From positions 1 to 48,859 of the forward strand of contig JAUQWM010000059.1 in NCBI GenBank assembly GCA_030835125.1: a DNA stretch of 48,859 nt. The letters run 5' to 3'. The first letter of the stretch is position 1. Each line of letters starts with the position of its first letter. Below the pieces are notes generated by a model, which searched no databases, was not told where the DNA came from, and saw only the letters and a list, made by a program, of their open reading frames with translations. Source of the stretch: Gemmatimonadaceae bacterium (GTDB taxonomy: Bacteria; Gemmatimonadota; Gemmatimonadetes; Gemmatimonadales; Gemmatimonadaceae). The position numbers and the translations under genes are program-made. Shown piece after piece: positions 1 to 7,923 of the stretch.

Positions 1-703
1 CGGCCAGCTCCACGCAATGCCGGGCGAGCGCCTCCAGGACCACGCGCGTGCGCCAGACAAAGATGCCGCTGTTCCACAAGGCGCCATCGCGAAGGAGCAC
101 CTCCGCCCGCGGGCGCGCCGGCTTCTCCTCGAAGGCCACCACGTGGCACGCGCCCCCGTCGGCGAGCGACCGCTCCGCGTCGATCGGCAGGCCGGGGATG
201 ACGTACCCGAAGCCGGTCTCGGCTCGTGCCCCCTGGACGCCGACCGCGACGAGAGCATCCCGGCTGGACGCGATGCGACCGGCCTCGCGCACCACGTGCC
301 GGAAGGCATCCGGGAACGCGACGGCCAGGTCGGCATGCAGGCAGGCGAATACGCTGTCCGGCCCGGCGCGATGCCGCACCTCGCCGGCCGCCCAGGCCAG
401 GGCGGCAGCCGTCCCCAGCGGCCTCGACTCGACCAGGACATTCCGGTCGGGGACGTCGGGAATCGCGGCGCGGATCTGGGGCGCAATGTCGTGGCTCGTC
501 ACCACCAGGATGCGCTCCGCCGGCACCAGCGGGTGCAGGCGGGCCACTGTCTCGGCGATGAGCGGGCGCTCGCTGACCAGGGCGAGCACCTGTTTCGGGC
601 GTGCCGAGGACGAAAGGGGCCAGAAGCGCGAGCCGATCCCGCCGGCGAGGATGACCGCCCACATCGCCGCATCGGCAGGCGCGAGATCCGTCGCCATCGG
701 CAT
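1..703 (-). CDS. manC: Mannose-1-phosphate guanylyltransferase, 3' end outside window
   Basis: This encodes the N-terminal 234 or so residues of a nucleotidyltransferase that makes GDP-mannose from mannose-1-phosphate and GTP in the cytoplasm, for polysaccharide or glycan synthesis. The reading frame stays open to the window edge, so the C-terminus is simply cut off. The signature is the N-terminal loop WAVILAGGIGSRFWPLSSSARPK, written here in two pieces: WAVILAGGIGSRF, then WPLSSSARPKQ, which is the GMP-type glycine-rich nucleotide loop with its conserved PKQ. Further on come PLGTAAAL, ETGFGYV and EEKP with LWNSGIF, all typical of ManC enzymes. Two in-frame ATGs (703 and 697) are possible starts, and a third lies just before the WAVILAGG strand. 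It is divergent from menG/ubiE. Family assignment is strong; whether it is mono-functional or carries an isomerase domain cannot be seen. Confidence 0.88.
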   Translation of the reverse strand, partial: MPMATDLAPADAAMWAVILAGGIGSRFWPLSSSARPKQVLALVSERPLIAETVARLHPLVPAERILVVTSHDIAPQIRAAIPDVPDRNVLVESRPLGTAAALAWAAGEVRHRAGPDSVFACLHADLAVAFPDAFRHVVREAGRIASSRDALVAVGVQGARAETGFGYVIPGLPIDAERSLADGGACHVVAFEEKPARPRAEVLLRDGALWNSGIFVWRTRVVLEALARHCVELA

Positions 704-874
704 CTCTGCCGTGGCGGTCGCTGGCGCGGTGGCGCCGGCGGGATCAGGAGAAAAGTGGGACACCGTGGGGAGAGTCGAGGCGCGGTCAGTCGGCGTAAGG
801 GTAAACTACCGGGGCCTGCGCGATCCGACACCTCCGGGTCACCCGTTTCGGAGCCCCGTGCCCTTCCCCACCCG

Positions 875-1645
875 ATGACCAGCCCGGCCGACCGCAAGGG
901 GCCATCGATCGGCTCACTCGACCTCGAACGACACCTCGAGGATCCTGCCCTTCGCCAGGCGTACGTGACGCCGATGTTCGACCTGATCGCGCCGCGCTAC
1001 GACCAGTTCACGCGCGTGTTCTCGTTCGGCATGGACTCACGGTGGAAGGCCTCGCTGGTGGCGAGGGCGGCGGGGACACTCGAGCGGGGCGCGGTCGTCG
1101 CCGACGTCGCCACGGGGACCGGCGACCTTGCCTTCGCGCTGGGCGTCGCGCGCCCCGACCTGTCGATTGCGGCGGTGGATGTATCGACCCGGATGCTGGG
1201 ATTGGCACGGGCACGCCGTGCGACGTCCGGCGCGCGCGCCAGCATTGCCCATGGCGACCTCGCCGGCCTGCCATTTCCCGATGCGTCGATCGACGGCGTC
1301 ACGGCGGGCTATGCGCTCCGCAACGCCCCCGACTGGCACGCATCGCTGCGCGAACTCGCCCGCGTGATCCGGCCCGGCGGGCACCTGCTCACCCTCGACT
1401 TCTTCCTGCCGCGCCCGGGTCCGTGGCGGGTCGCCTTCCTGTCGTGGCTGGCCGTCGCCGGTCGCGCGGTAGGCTGGTGGTGGCACCGGGAGCCGATGGC
1501 GTACGGATACATCGCGGCCTCGATCCGGCACTTCACGAGCGCCGAGGCGTTCGCCGCCGCGCTCGGGGAGCACGGCTTCACGGTGACGGCGATGCAGCGG
1601 CGCCTGGGCGGCGGGATCGCGCTGCACCAGGCGGTGAGGCGTTAG
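875..1645 (+). CDS. menG: UbiE/MenG-type quinone C-methyltransferase
   Basis: A 256-residue SAM-dependent methyltransferase of the UbiE/COQ5 family, expected to methylate demethylmenaquinone (or the ubiquinone precursor) in the last steps of quinone synthesis. The N-terminal block with VTPMFDLIAPRYD followed by FGMDSRWK is the UbiE entry motif. SAM motif I reads VADVATGTGDLA (about residues 75-86), and later motifs include GYALRNAPDW and ARVIRPGGHLL. Full family length is about 230-250, so the ATG at 875 fits. No good Shine-Dalgarno precedes it. The stop TAG lies inside the 8-mer CGTTAGGC and overlaps the stop of the convergent gene by four bases. Menaquinone is the more likely product given the multihaem respiratory cluster nearby, but that choice is inference. 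Confidence 0.85.
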   Translation: MTSPADRKGPSIGSLDLERHLEDPALRQAYVTPMFDLIAPRYDQFTRVFSFGMDSRWKASLVARAAGTLERGAVVADVATGTGDLAFALGVARPDLSIAAVDVSTRMLGLARARRATSGARASIAHGDLAGLPFPDASIDGVTAGYALRNAPDWHASLRELARVIRPGGHLLTLDFFLPRPGPWRVAFLSWLAVAGRAVGWWWHREPMAYGYIAASIRHFTSAEAFAAALGEHGFTVTAMQRRLGGGIALHQAVRR

Positions 1646-2103
1646 GCGCCGTCGGGCGCGGGGATGGCGGCGCGCCCGTGCATCTCGTCGATGTGGACCC
1701 GGAAGATGATGTTCCGTCCCGGGGTGGGATCGTCCTCCGACAGCGCCCCCGGCACGAGCCGCCGCAGCGCCTCGATCGCCGCCTGCGCCTTCTCGTCGAG
1801 GTCCGCCGAGCCGTCCGGCTCCACGAAGTACACCGTGCCCTTCACCACCACGCTTCGCCACTCGAACAACCCCCGCACCTCGTCGATTTCGAAGGCGACC
1901 CAGGGGTGGTGGGCGAGCTGGGTGAGCTTGGTGCCGGGCGCGGTGCGGCAGACCAGCCATCCGTCGTCATAGACGTAGTGGATGGGTTCGATGTCCACGC
2001 GGTCGCGAAACGTGAAGGCCAGGCGACCATAGGTGTGCGCCCTGAGCATGGACGCGATCTCGTTGAAGTCGAGGTCCCGGAACGCTGGCGCGGTGTTGGG
2101 CAT
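1642..2103 (-). CDS. Pyridoxamine 5'-phosphate oxidase-fold (PPOX/NimA-like) flavoprotein
   Basis: A 153-residue single-domain split-barrel protein of the FMN/F420/haem-binding PPOX superfamily. Visible family features are an N-terminal helix leading to YGRLAFTF, then IHYVYDDGWLVCRTAPGTKLTQLAHHPWVAFEID, given here as IHYVYDDGWL and KLTQLAHHPWVAFEID. This is the conserved cofactor-contact and dimer strand seen in small NimA-like proteins. The substrate cannot be read from sequence. It starts nine bases after the histidine kinase stop on the same strand, so the two are probably co-transcribed, and its TAA stop overlaps the menG/ubiE TAG. Confidence 0.7.
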   Translation of the reverse strand: MPNTAPAFRDLDFNEIASMLRAHTYGRLAFTFRDRVDIEPIHYVYDDGWLVCRTAPGTKLTQLAHHPWVAFEIDEVRGLFEWRSVVVKGTVYFVEPDGSADLDEKAQAAIEALRRLVPGALSEDDPTPGRNIIFRVHIDEMHGRAAIPAPDGA

Positions 2104-2112
2104 GCGATGGGG

Positions 2113-3987
2113 TCAGGTGTGGGATGCGGCCGGTTCCCGCGCGATCGGCACGGTGAAGGAAAACGTGCTTCCCACGCCCTCGGTACTGTCCACCCAGATG
2201 CGCCCGCCGTGCGCCTCGACGATCCCGCGCGCGATCGCCAGGCCCAGCCCGGTCCCGACCGCGCGACCCCGCTTGCGGGAATGCCAGTGGCGATCGAACA
2301 CGTGGGGAAGGTGGTCGGCCGGGATACCCGCCCCGGTGTCCGTGACGTGCACGACCACCTCGTCGGTCTCTCCTTCCGCCGTGACCGATACGGTGTCGCC
2401 CGATTCGCTGAACTTCACGGCGTTGGCCACGAGGTTGGCCAGCACCTGCACGAACCTGGTGGAATCGACCATGATGTCCGGAAGCGAGGCGGGCAGGTCG
2501 CCCTGGAGGACGACCTGTCGCTCCCTGGCGGCGGTGCTGGTCATCTCCATCACCCGCCCCATCAGTTCCTCGAGGCGTTCCGGCGAGGGATCGACCCGGA
2601 AGTGGCCCGACTCGATGGTCGCGACATCGAGCAGGTCCTGGATCATCCGGTGCATCATCTCGGCGGACTCGATGATCGCGGCGATGAGTTCGTCGCGATT
2701 CGTCGTGATCGGGCTGTTGGCCGCCAGGACCCGGGCGCACATCATGATCGCCGCCAGCGGATTGCGGAGATCGTGGGAGACCGCACCGAGGACCTCGTCA
2801 CGGGCCACCTTCGCGCGCTGGGCGGCGAGATACAGCCCGGCATTGTCGATCGCGAGCGCAACGAGCCCCGACACCGATTCAACGAGACGAGCCCGCTCGG
2901 CATCCTGTGGTCGGCTCCGGTCCGTGCACATGAGCGTCAGGACGCCCAGGAGTCGGCCGCGGGCGACCAGTGGAACCGACGTCAGGCTCGCGATTCCAAT
3001 CCGCGCGACGGCCTCAGCGCGCAGCGCGTCTCCGTCGTCGCGCGACGGCCACGAGGGATCGTGCAGGACGACCGACGCACGGGTGGCCTGAACCTTCGCG
3101 ACCGGGAACGGCCAGTCATCCGGCGGAGCCTGCCGGTGCTCGAGTGCCCGCAGCGCCCGGGTGCGGTCGGGATCGTCGTGCACGCTGGCGATGCGCCGGG
3201 TCGTGCCATCCTCGTTGAGCAGGTCGAGGACGCAGCAGTCGGCAAGGTGAGGAACCGGCAGGTGCACCGCACTGACCAGCGTCGACTCGTAATCGAGCGA
3301 TGCGCTCAGCGTGGCACCGGCGTCGGCCAGGAAACGCTCGTCCTGCTGCTGGCGATGCCGCTCGGTGACGTCCCGCAGGACGACGGTGAACAACCGGCGC
3401 CGGGGCAGGTCGAGCCGCGAGATGGAGGCCTCGGCCGGAAACTCCGTGCCGTCCTTCCGGAGGCCCGCGATCGTCTGCCGCTGCCCCATCCGGCGCGCCA
3501 CGTCGGGTCCCTCGCCGAAGCGGGTGATATGGCGTGCATGTGCGTCTCGAAGCCGCTGTGGAAGCAGGACCGAAAGCGGCTGTCCGACTGCCTCGGCCGC
3601 GGTCCAGCCGAAGGTGCTCTCCGCGCCGTGGTTGAAGAGCACGATCCGCTGTTCCTGGTCGACCGTGATGATCGCGTCGACGGCGATCGAGGTGATCCCG
3701 GCGTGTTGCGTCTCGGATTCCTGAAGGCGTGTCAGGAGGGCATGCAGCCGCCGCCGGTCCCGGGCGCTCGCGCGCAGGGACACGATCACCGCCAGTGACG
3801 CGACCAACGCCAGGAGCACGGCCAGCGGTCGCTTCCAGGTCCACACCCCGCCGAGCGGGTGCGCCAAGGCGTTGACGACCTCGATCAGCAGGAAGAGCGA
3901 GACCGCCACCGCGGCAACGACAAGGGGGGCCCTCGCCTGATGATCGGGCCCGGGACCGGCCGGCGGTTCGGGAACAGGGTGGCTCAC
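2113..3987 (-). CDS. Membrane PAS-GAF sensor histidine kinase
   Basis: A 624-residue kinase starting at GTG (preceded by GTAGGA). It has two membrane helices (about 21-43 and 53-72) with almost no periplasmic loop, then a PAS domain (about 95-210, ending in the PAC-like RDVTERHR), a GAF domain (about 220-385), a HisKA dimerisation helix with the phospho-acceptor in AVSHDLRNP (H405), and a full HATPase with an N box NLVANAVKF, DTGAGIP and GTGLGLAIARG. All catalytic motifs are intact. There is no receiver domain and no adjacent response regulator, so its partner must be elsewhere. A short palindrome GACGTTACGTC lies at 3994-4004 just upstream of the start. The signal is unknown; the tandem PAS-GAF suggests cytosolic ligand or redox sensing. 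Confidence 0.88.
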   Translation of the reverse strand: MSHPVPEPPAGPGPDHQARAPLVVAAVAVSLFLLIEVVNALAHPLGGVWTWKRPLAVLLALVASLAVIVSLRASARDRRRLHALLTRLQESETQHAGITSIAVDAIITVDQEQRIVLFNHGAESTFGWTAAEAVGQPLSVLLPQRLRDAHARHITRFGEGPDVARRMGQRQTIAGLRKDGTEFPAEASISRLDLPRRRLFTVVLRDVTERHRQQQDERFLADAGATLSASLDYESTLVSAVHLPVPHLADCCVLDLLNEDGTTRRIASVHDDPDRTRALRALEHRQAPPDDWPFPVAKVQATRASVVLHDPSWPSRDDGDALRAEAVARIGIASLTSVPLVARGRLLGVLTLMCTDRSRPQDAERARLVESVSGLVALAIDNAGLYLAAQRAKVARDEVLGAVSHDLRNPLAAIMMCARVLAANSPITTNRDELIAAIIESAEMMHRMIQDLLDVATIESGHFRVDPSPERLEELMGRVMEMTSTAARERQVVLQGDLPASLPDIMVDSTRFVQVLANLVANAVKFSESGDTVSVTAEGETDEVVVHVTDTGAGIPADHLPHVFDRHWHSRKRGRAVGTGLGLAIARGIVEAHGGRIWVDSTEGVGSTFSFTVPIAREPAASHT

Positions 3988-4034
3988 TCCTACGACGTTA
4001 CGTCAGCAGCCCCTTCCGCATCAAGCGGCCCGGC

Positions 4035-5039
4035 CTAGAAGATCCGCAGGTTGATGTAACGCCGGGGGTTCTTCTGGACGTCGTCGAGGAGGACCTTGAG
4101 CTGGCGCATCACCGAGTCGGCGTTCCGGTACAGGGACGGATCGTTGATCATCATACCTAACGATCCGGTGCCCGAATTGAGCTTCCGGGCCACCGAATCG
4201 CTGTTGGCCAGGAAGGACTCCAGCTTGTCCTGCGACCGGCCCAGTTGCTCCGAGATGGCCAGCAGCCGGCGTCCCGTCTCCCGGAGTTGCCGCGCCGCCT
4301 CGGCGGCATCGTCCACGATGCGGCGTACCTCCCCACGGGACGTCGACGAGTCCACCCGCTCCGACACTGCCCTGAGCAACTCGGCCGACCGCAACAGGGA
4401 CTGCACGCCTCCGCGCACGTCCGACGAGACCGTCGTCAGGTTGTTCGACTGCTCGCGCACCGTCTGCGCGAGCACGGTCGAGAGTTCGGCGAAATTCCGC
4501 AGCGACCCGCGCAGCTCCCGCGCCGCCTGCTCGTCGAACGCGACCTGCACCCGCTCCGCGACCGACGCGACGTCACCGGCAATCCGCCCGGCGACGGCGG
4601 TGAGGCGCGCGATGTCCGGCAAGGTCGCCCCCGGGAGCACGTCCGGGCGACCCGCCGCCTCGGCCAACTGCCGAATGACCTCGGTGTCGTTGCCAACGGC
4701 GTCACGGGTCGTGATGGTCGCCTGCCACTCCCCGAAGAGGCTCGACTCGTTGAGCAGGACGATCGCGTCGACGGGGAGCCCCACCGAGCTCTCGAGGGAC
4801 ATGCGCGCCAGGACGAAGCCACTGTCGCTCAATTCCATCGACTCGATCTTGCCCGCGCGGACGCCGCGCACGACCACGGGCGTGCCCACCTTGGCGCCCC
4901 CGACGTCCCGGAACCGCGCGGTCACCGCGGCTCGCTCACGACCGAAGTCGACCTGCTTCACCCAGAGCGTGGCGGCGATGATGACAAACGACCCGATGAT
5001 GATCGTGAGGCCGACCGAGAAATCGTTGGTGCGCTTCAT
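4035..5039 (-). CDS. mlaD: MCE/MlaD-family lipid-transport substrate-binding protein
   Basis: A 334-residue MCE-domain protein anchored by one N-terminal helix (VGLTIIIGSFVIIAATLWV). The MCE domain follows (about 38-115: VTARFRDVGGAKVGTPVVVRG, quoted here only as FRDVGGAKVGTPV, then VRAGKIESMEL). A long helical region with heptad-like LR/RQLR spacing follows (about 150-290), as in larger MCE proteins. Such proteins form hexameric rings that pass phospholipid or other lipids between inner and outer membranes. The start at 5039 is chosen because its ATG overlaps the mlaE stop as ATGA, a sign of translational coupling; an upstream ATG would extend it 11 residues into mlaE. One codon region carries ACCTAACG, a one-base variant of the recurring 8-mer. 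Confidence 0.85.
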   Translation of the reverse strand: MKRTNDFSVGLTIIIGSFVIIAATLWVKQVDFGRERAAVTARFRDVGGAKVGTPVVVRGVRAGKIESMELSDSGFVLARMSLESSVGLPVDAIVLLNESSLFGEWQATITTRDAVGNDTEVIRQLAEAAGRPDVLPGATLPDIARLTAVAGRIAGDVASVAERVQVAFDEQAARELRGSLRNFAELSTVLAQTVREQSNNLTTVSSDVRGGVQSLLRSAELLRAVSERVDSSTSRGEVRRIVDDAAEAARQLRETGRRLLAISEQLGRSQDKLESFLANSDSVARKLNSGTGSLGMMINDPSLYRNADSVMRQLKVLLDDVQKNPRRYINLRIF

Positions 5040-5827
5040 GGATGGCTCCCGAGCAGCCAGAGGACGGCCCACAACGCGTCGAGCACGAGGATCACCACTG
5101 CCGAGTACACGACGGCACTGGTGGCGGCCTGGCCAACGCCCTGGGCGCCACCGCGCGCGCTCAATCCCTGCATGCAGCCGATCCAGGTGACGGCGGTGCC
5201 GAACGACGCCGACTTCACCAGTCCGTAGCGCACGTCAAACGTGGTGAAGAAGAGGCGCAACCCCTTCACGAACTCCTCGGACGAAATGTCCAGCAGCAGG
5301 ATGGAGGCGACCCAGCCGGCGGCGACGCCGACTACCATGGAGAGGCCGACCACGATCGGGAACATCACGGTGCCGGCGAGGACCCGTGGCACCACCAGGT
5401 ACGCGAACGGGTCGAAGGCGAGCGTCTCGAGCGCGTCCACCTGCTCGGTGACCTTCATGGTGCCGAGTTCAGCGGCGATGTTCGCCCCGACGCGGCCGGC
5501 AAGGGCGAGGCCGGTGAGCACGGGCGCCAGTTCCATCGTGATGGTCTTTTCGACCAGGGTCCCCACGAAATAGAGCGGGACCGCCCCCGTGAACGAGTAG
5601 CTGGCCAGCAGCGACAATACGATCCCGGTGAAGACCGCGATGTAGAGCGCGATCGGCAGCGATTTCACGCCGAGCGCGCGTGCGTGCAGGGTGGCCTCGG
5701 GCCACCACGTCCGGACGTCCCGCGTGGCGACCAGCGTGTCGCCCACGAACCGCCCCGACCGTCCCAGGCCCTCGACGCGCTCGCGTCCCCACCTGCCGAG
5801 CGCAGACACCGACTCCACGGCCGTCAT
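5036..5827 (-). CDS. mlaE: MlaE-family ABC lipid transporter permease
   Basis: A 263-residue permease of the MlaE/YrbE type, the membrane half of an ABC transporter moving lipids across the cell envelope. The family hallmark is the run PVLTGLALAGRVGANIAAELG followed by TMKVTEQVDALE, quoted here as LAGRVGANIAAELGTMKV and EQVDALE. It is followed by PRVLAGTVMFPIV and several membrane helices. It is immediately upstream of mlaD with a four-base overlap. The ATPase gene mlaF, usually between or next to these two, is absent here, so the ATPase must be encoded elsewhere or be shared. Confidence 0.88.
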   Translation of the reverse strand: MTAVESVSALGRWGRERVEGLGRSGRFVGDTLVATRDVRTWWPEATLHARALGVKSLPIALYIAVFTGIVLSLLASYSFTGAVPLYFVGTLVEKTITMELAPVLTGLALAGRVGANIAAELGTMKVTEQVDALETLAFDPFAYLVVPRVLAGTVMFPIVVGLSMVVGVAAGWVASILLLDISSEEFVKGLRLFFTTFDVRYGLVKSASFGTAVTWIGCMQGLSARGGAQGVGQAATSAVVYSAVVILVLDALWAVLWLLGSHP

Positions 5828-5851
5828 GCGCTCCTCCGCGTGTTCGTCGCG

Positions 5852-5869
5852 CCGGCGCTTGCGCGCCGG
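5852..5869 (-). terminator. GC hairpin after response regulator gene
   Basis: CCGGCGC and GCGCCGG form a perfect 7-bp stem with a 4-base loop, ending one base before the stop codon of the response regulator. There is no T-run on the minus-strand side, so it may be a weak or Rho-assisted terminator, or an RNA-stabilising hairpin before mlaE. Confidence 0.4.
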
Positions 5870-6532
5870 TCACTCCTGGGACAGCAACCCGAGCCGGAGG
5901 GCGAGCTGCACGTAGTCGGCGCGATGCGACAGGCCAAGCTTCTCGTTGATGCGTTGCTTGTACGTGTCAACGGTCTTGGGGCTGATGAACAACCGTTCGC
6001 CGATTTCCGGTGCCGAGTACCCCTGCGCGGTCAGCCGCAGGACGTCGCGCTCGCGTTCCGTGAGCCGCTCGAAGCGCTCGCGGTCCTGCTGGTGCGGGTC
6101 TTTCTTCGTCAGGCCCTTGGCCAGGACGCGCGCCGCCGCCGGACGGACATACACGTCGCCCTTGGCCACCGCGCGAACGGCGTCCACGAGTTCCCGGTCC
6201 GCGACGCTCTTCACAAGGTACCCCGCCGCACCGGCTTCCAGCAGCGGCACGAGGTAGTCCTCCTCGGGATGCATGGTAAGCACGAGCACCCGCGAGCCGT
6301 TCTTGCGGGCCACGACTTCCTTGGTGGCCGTCAGCCCGTCCATGCCGTTCATGGAAAGGTCCATCACCACGACGTGCGGATGGAAGCGGTCCACGAGGGC
6401 CAGCGCTTCCTCGCCACTCTTGGCCTCCCCCACCACGTCGATATCCTTGGCCGTGCTCAAGACCGCCTTGAGGCCGGCGCGCACCACGGTGTGGTCGTCA
6501 GCGAGCACCACGCGAATCAGGTCTGCAGACAT
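5870..6532 (-). CDS. NarL/FixJ-type response regulator
   Basis: A 220-residue two-component regulator. The receiver domain has the acidic pair DD (12-13), phospho-acceptor D58 in VVVMDLSMNGMDG, a conserved T in LTMHP and K in YLVKS. The C-terminal LuxR-type HTH reads LTERERDVLRLTAQGYSAPEIG then FISPKTVDTY, quoted in parts: LTERERDVLRL and SPKTVDTYKQRI. It is the second gene of a pair with the kinase that begins upstream (15-base gap), which belongs to the matching NarX-like class. This is a cytoplasmic DNA-binding activator or repressor; its targets are not known, but the divergent MgtC-like gene and its own promoter share a control region with inverted repeats. Confidence 0.92.
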   Translation of the reverse strand: MSADLIRVVLADDHTVVRAGLKAVLSTAKDIDVVGEAKSGEEALALVDRFHPHVVVMDLSMNGMDGLTATKEVVARKNGSRVLVLTMHPEEDYLVPLLEAGAAGYLVKSVADRELVDAVRAVAKGDVYVRPAAARVLAKGLTKKDPHQQDRERFERLTERERDVLRLTAQGYSAPEIGERLFISPKTVDTYKQRINEKLGLSHRADYVQLALRLGLLSQE

Positions 6533-6547
6533 TCTTGCCTCCGTCGC

Positions 6548-7630
6548 CTAGCGCGAACTGGAAACCTTCGTTGCCGGCGCCGCGATTGGCTCCGGTGATG
6601 CCGCCGCCAATGGCACGATCGCCAGTACGCGGGTCCCACCGCCTGCCCGACTGTCGATCGAGAGCCGGCCTCCCACCAGGGCGGCACGCTCCTGCATGGT
6701 GAACAGCCCCATGCCGGGCCGCCTGGTTTCTCCCTCACCCGGCACGAACCCGACGCCATCATCCACGATCTCCAGCCGGGCCTCGCGGCCAAGCTGCAGC
6801 CTGATGCTGATCGACTTCGCCCGCGCATGTTTCATCGCGTTGCCGACCGCCTCCTGGGCCACGCGGTAGAGAGCCGAGCGCACCGCAAGGTCGAGTTCCG
6901 CCGGCGCCTTCGTCGGACCTTCGTACACGACGGTGACGCTTCCGCGTTCGCTCGACTCGCGGGCCAGCAACTGCAGCGCCGCCGTCAGGCCGAGGTCATC
7001 GAGCACGCGCGGGTGGACGGTGTGCGCGAGCATCCGGACCTCGTCGAGCACGTCGGTGACGATCGCGCGGATGCGCTCGATGCGTTCCGCCATGTGCGGA
7101 TCGCGGTTGTGGGCCGCCAGGACACTCAACTCGAGCAGGAGCGCTGCCAGCGTCTGGGCCGTCGAGTCATGCAATTCACGCGCGATGTGCGCCCGTTCGC
7201 GGTCGCCGGCCTGGATCACCTGGTTGGTGAGGGTGTGCAGCCGGGCACGATCGGCGTTGAGTCCGTCGAGGAGGATGTTCAGGGTGTGTCCCACTCGCTG
7301 GATTCCGGCGTCGGCGACCGGGGATTCCGGGACGCGGGCGTCGAGTTCACCCTGCCACACGCGGCGGGCGGTGCTCTCCAGGTCCTTCAGGGGGCGCAAG
7401 GCAACGAACACCAGCGCCGCGTTGACGAGGAGGCTCAACCCCAGGGAAACGGTCAGCAGGGCCGCCAGTTCCCCGGAAGCGACGCCATCGGCCATCGCCA
7501 CGATGATGGTCGCCGCCACGATCAGCGCGTTCGCACCGGCGATCTTGAGCACCAACGGGACGCGCAGCACTGCCCCCATCAACACCGAGGCATTGCCCTG
7601 CCCGTTGGTACGAGAGTCCCCTGTCGGCAT
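6548..7630 (-). CDS. NarX/DegS-like (HisKA_3) sensor histidine kinase with HAMP
   Basis: A 360-residue kinase. Two membrane helices (about 21-47 and 55-78) have a very short external loop, followed by a HAMP linker (LRPLKDLESTARRVWQGEL, about 78-97) and a HisKA_3 helix with the phospho-acceptor in RELHDSTAQTLA (H154). The HATPase has AQEAVGNAMKHARA, VDDGVGF and GMGLFTMQERA. I chose the ATG at 7630 because GAGGAGAA precedes it; the frame stays open another 79 codons upstream, but that stretch runs back through the intergenic region and lacks domain features. With so little periplasmic loop it probably senses membrane or intracellular cues. It is the cognate kinase for the downstream response regulator. 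Confidence 0.9.
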   Translation of the reverse strand: MPTGDSRTNGQGNASVLMGAVLRVPLVLKIAGANALIVAATIIVAMADGVASGELAALLTVSLGLSLLVNAALVFVALRPLKDLESTARRVWQGELDARVPESPVADAGIQRVGHTLNILLDGLNADRARLHTLTNQVIQAGDRERAHIARELHDSTAQTLAALLLELSVLAAHNRDPHMAERIERIRAIVTDVLDEVRMLAHTVHPRVLDDLGLTAALQLLARESSERGSVTVVYEGPTKAPAELDLAVRSALYRVAQEAVGNAMKHARAKSISIRLQLGREARLEIVDDGVGFVPGEGETRRPGMGLFTMQERAALVGGRLSIDSRAGGGTRVLAIVPLAAASPEPIAAPATKVSSSR

Positions 7631-7752
7631 TTCTCCTCGCCTGAGCACGATCGAGCTGGTCACTTCTGGCACCTCCTCCGGCCAACCGGATGGCCTGATT
7701 CCGGCCCGAGGCCCATCTGCGCAGCACCTTAAGTGGCTTCGGGGGGCGGGGA

Positions 7753-7840
7753 TGACAGTCGGATTACCAATAAACGTGTGGGAGATTCCCTGACAGGTGA
7801 ACCTCTCCCGGGAACGGGGATTGGGGAAAACCCTGTCAGG
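7753..7840. promoter_or_regulatory. Divergent control region with TGACAG inverted repeats
   Basis: The region between the kinase and the MgtC-like gene holds three TGACAG elements: 7753-7758, 7791-7796 and, inverted, 7833-7838. The second and third extend to a perfect 8-bp inverted repeat CCTGACAG (7789-7796) and CTGTCAGG (7833-7840), with centres 44 bases apart, or about four helical turns. This arrangement would suit two regulator dimers on one DNA face. Assignment as an operator is inference; no convincing promoter hexamers were identified. Confidence 0.35.
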
Positions 7841-7923
7841 CCCCCGCCGAACCCCGTGCAGGTTCACGCCTTGCCTGCCACCTTCCCACCCGCCAAGTAC
7901 ACAGCAACAGCACGACGGAATTC

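Noticed and set aside
1042-3798. 918-codon plus-strand open frame
   Set aside because: It overlaps menG/ubiE, the PPOX gene and the sensor kinase, all of which have clear motifs in other frames. Its composition is typical of an antisense GC-rich frame.
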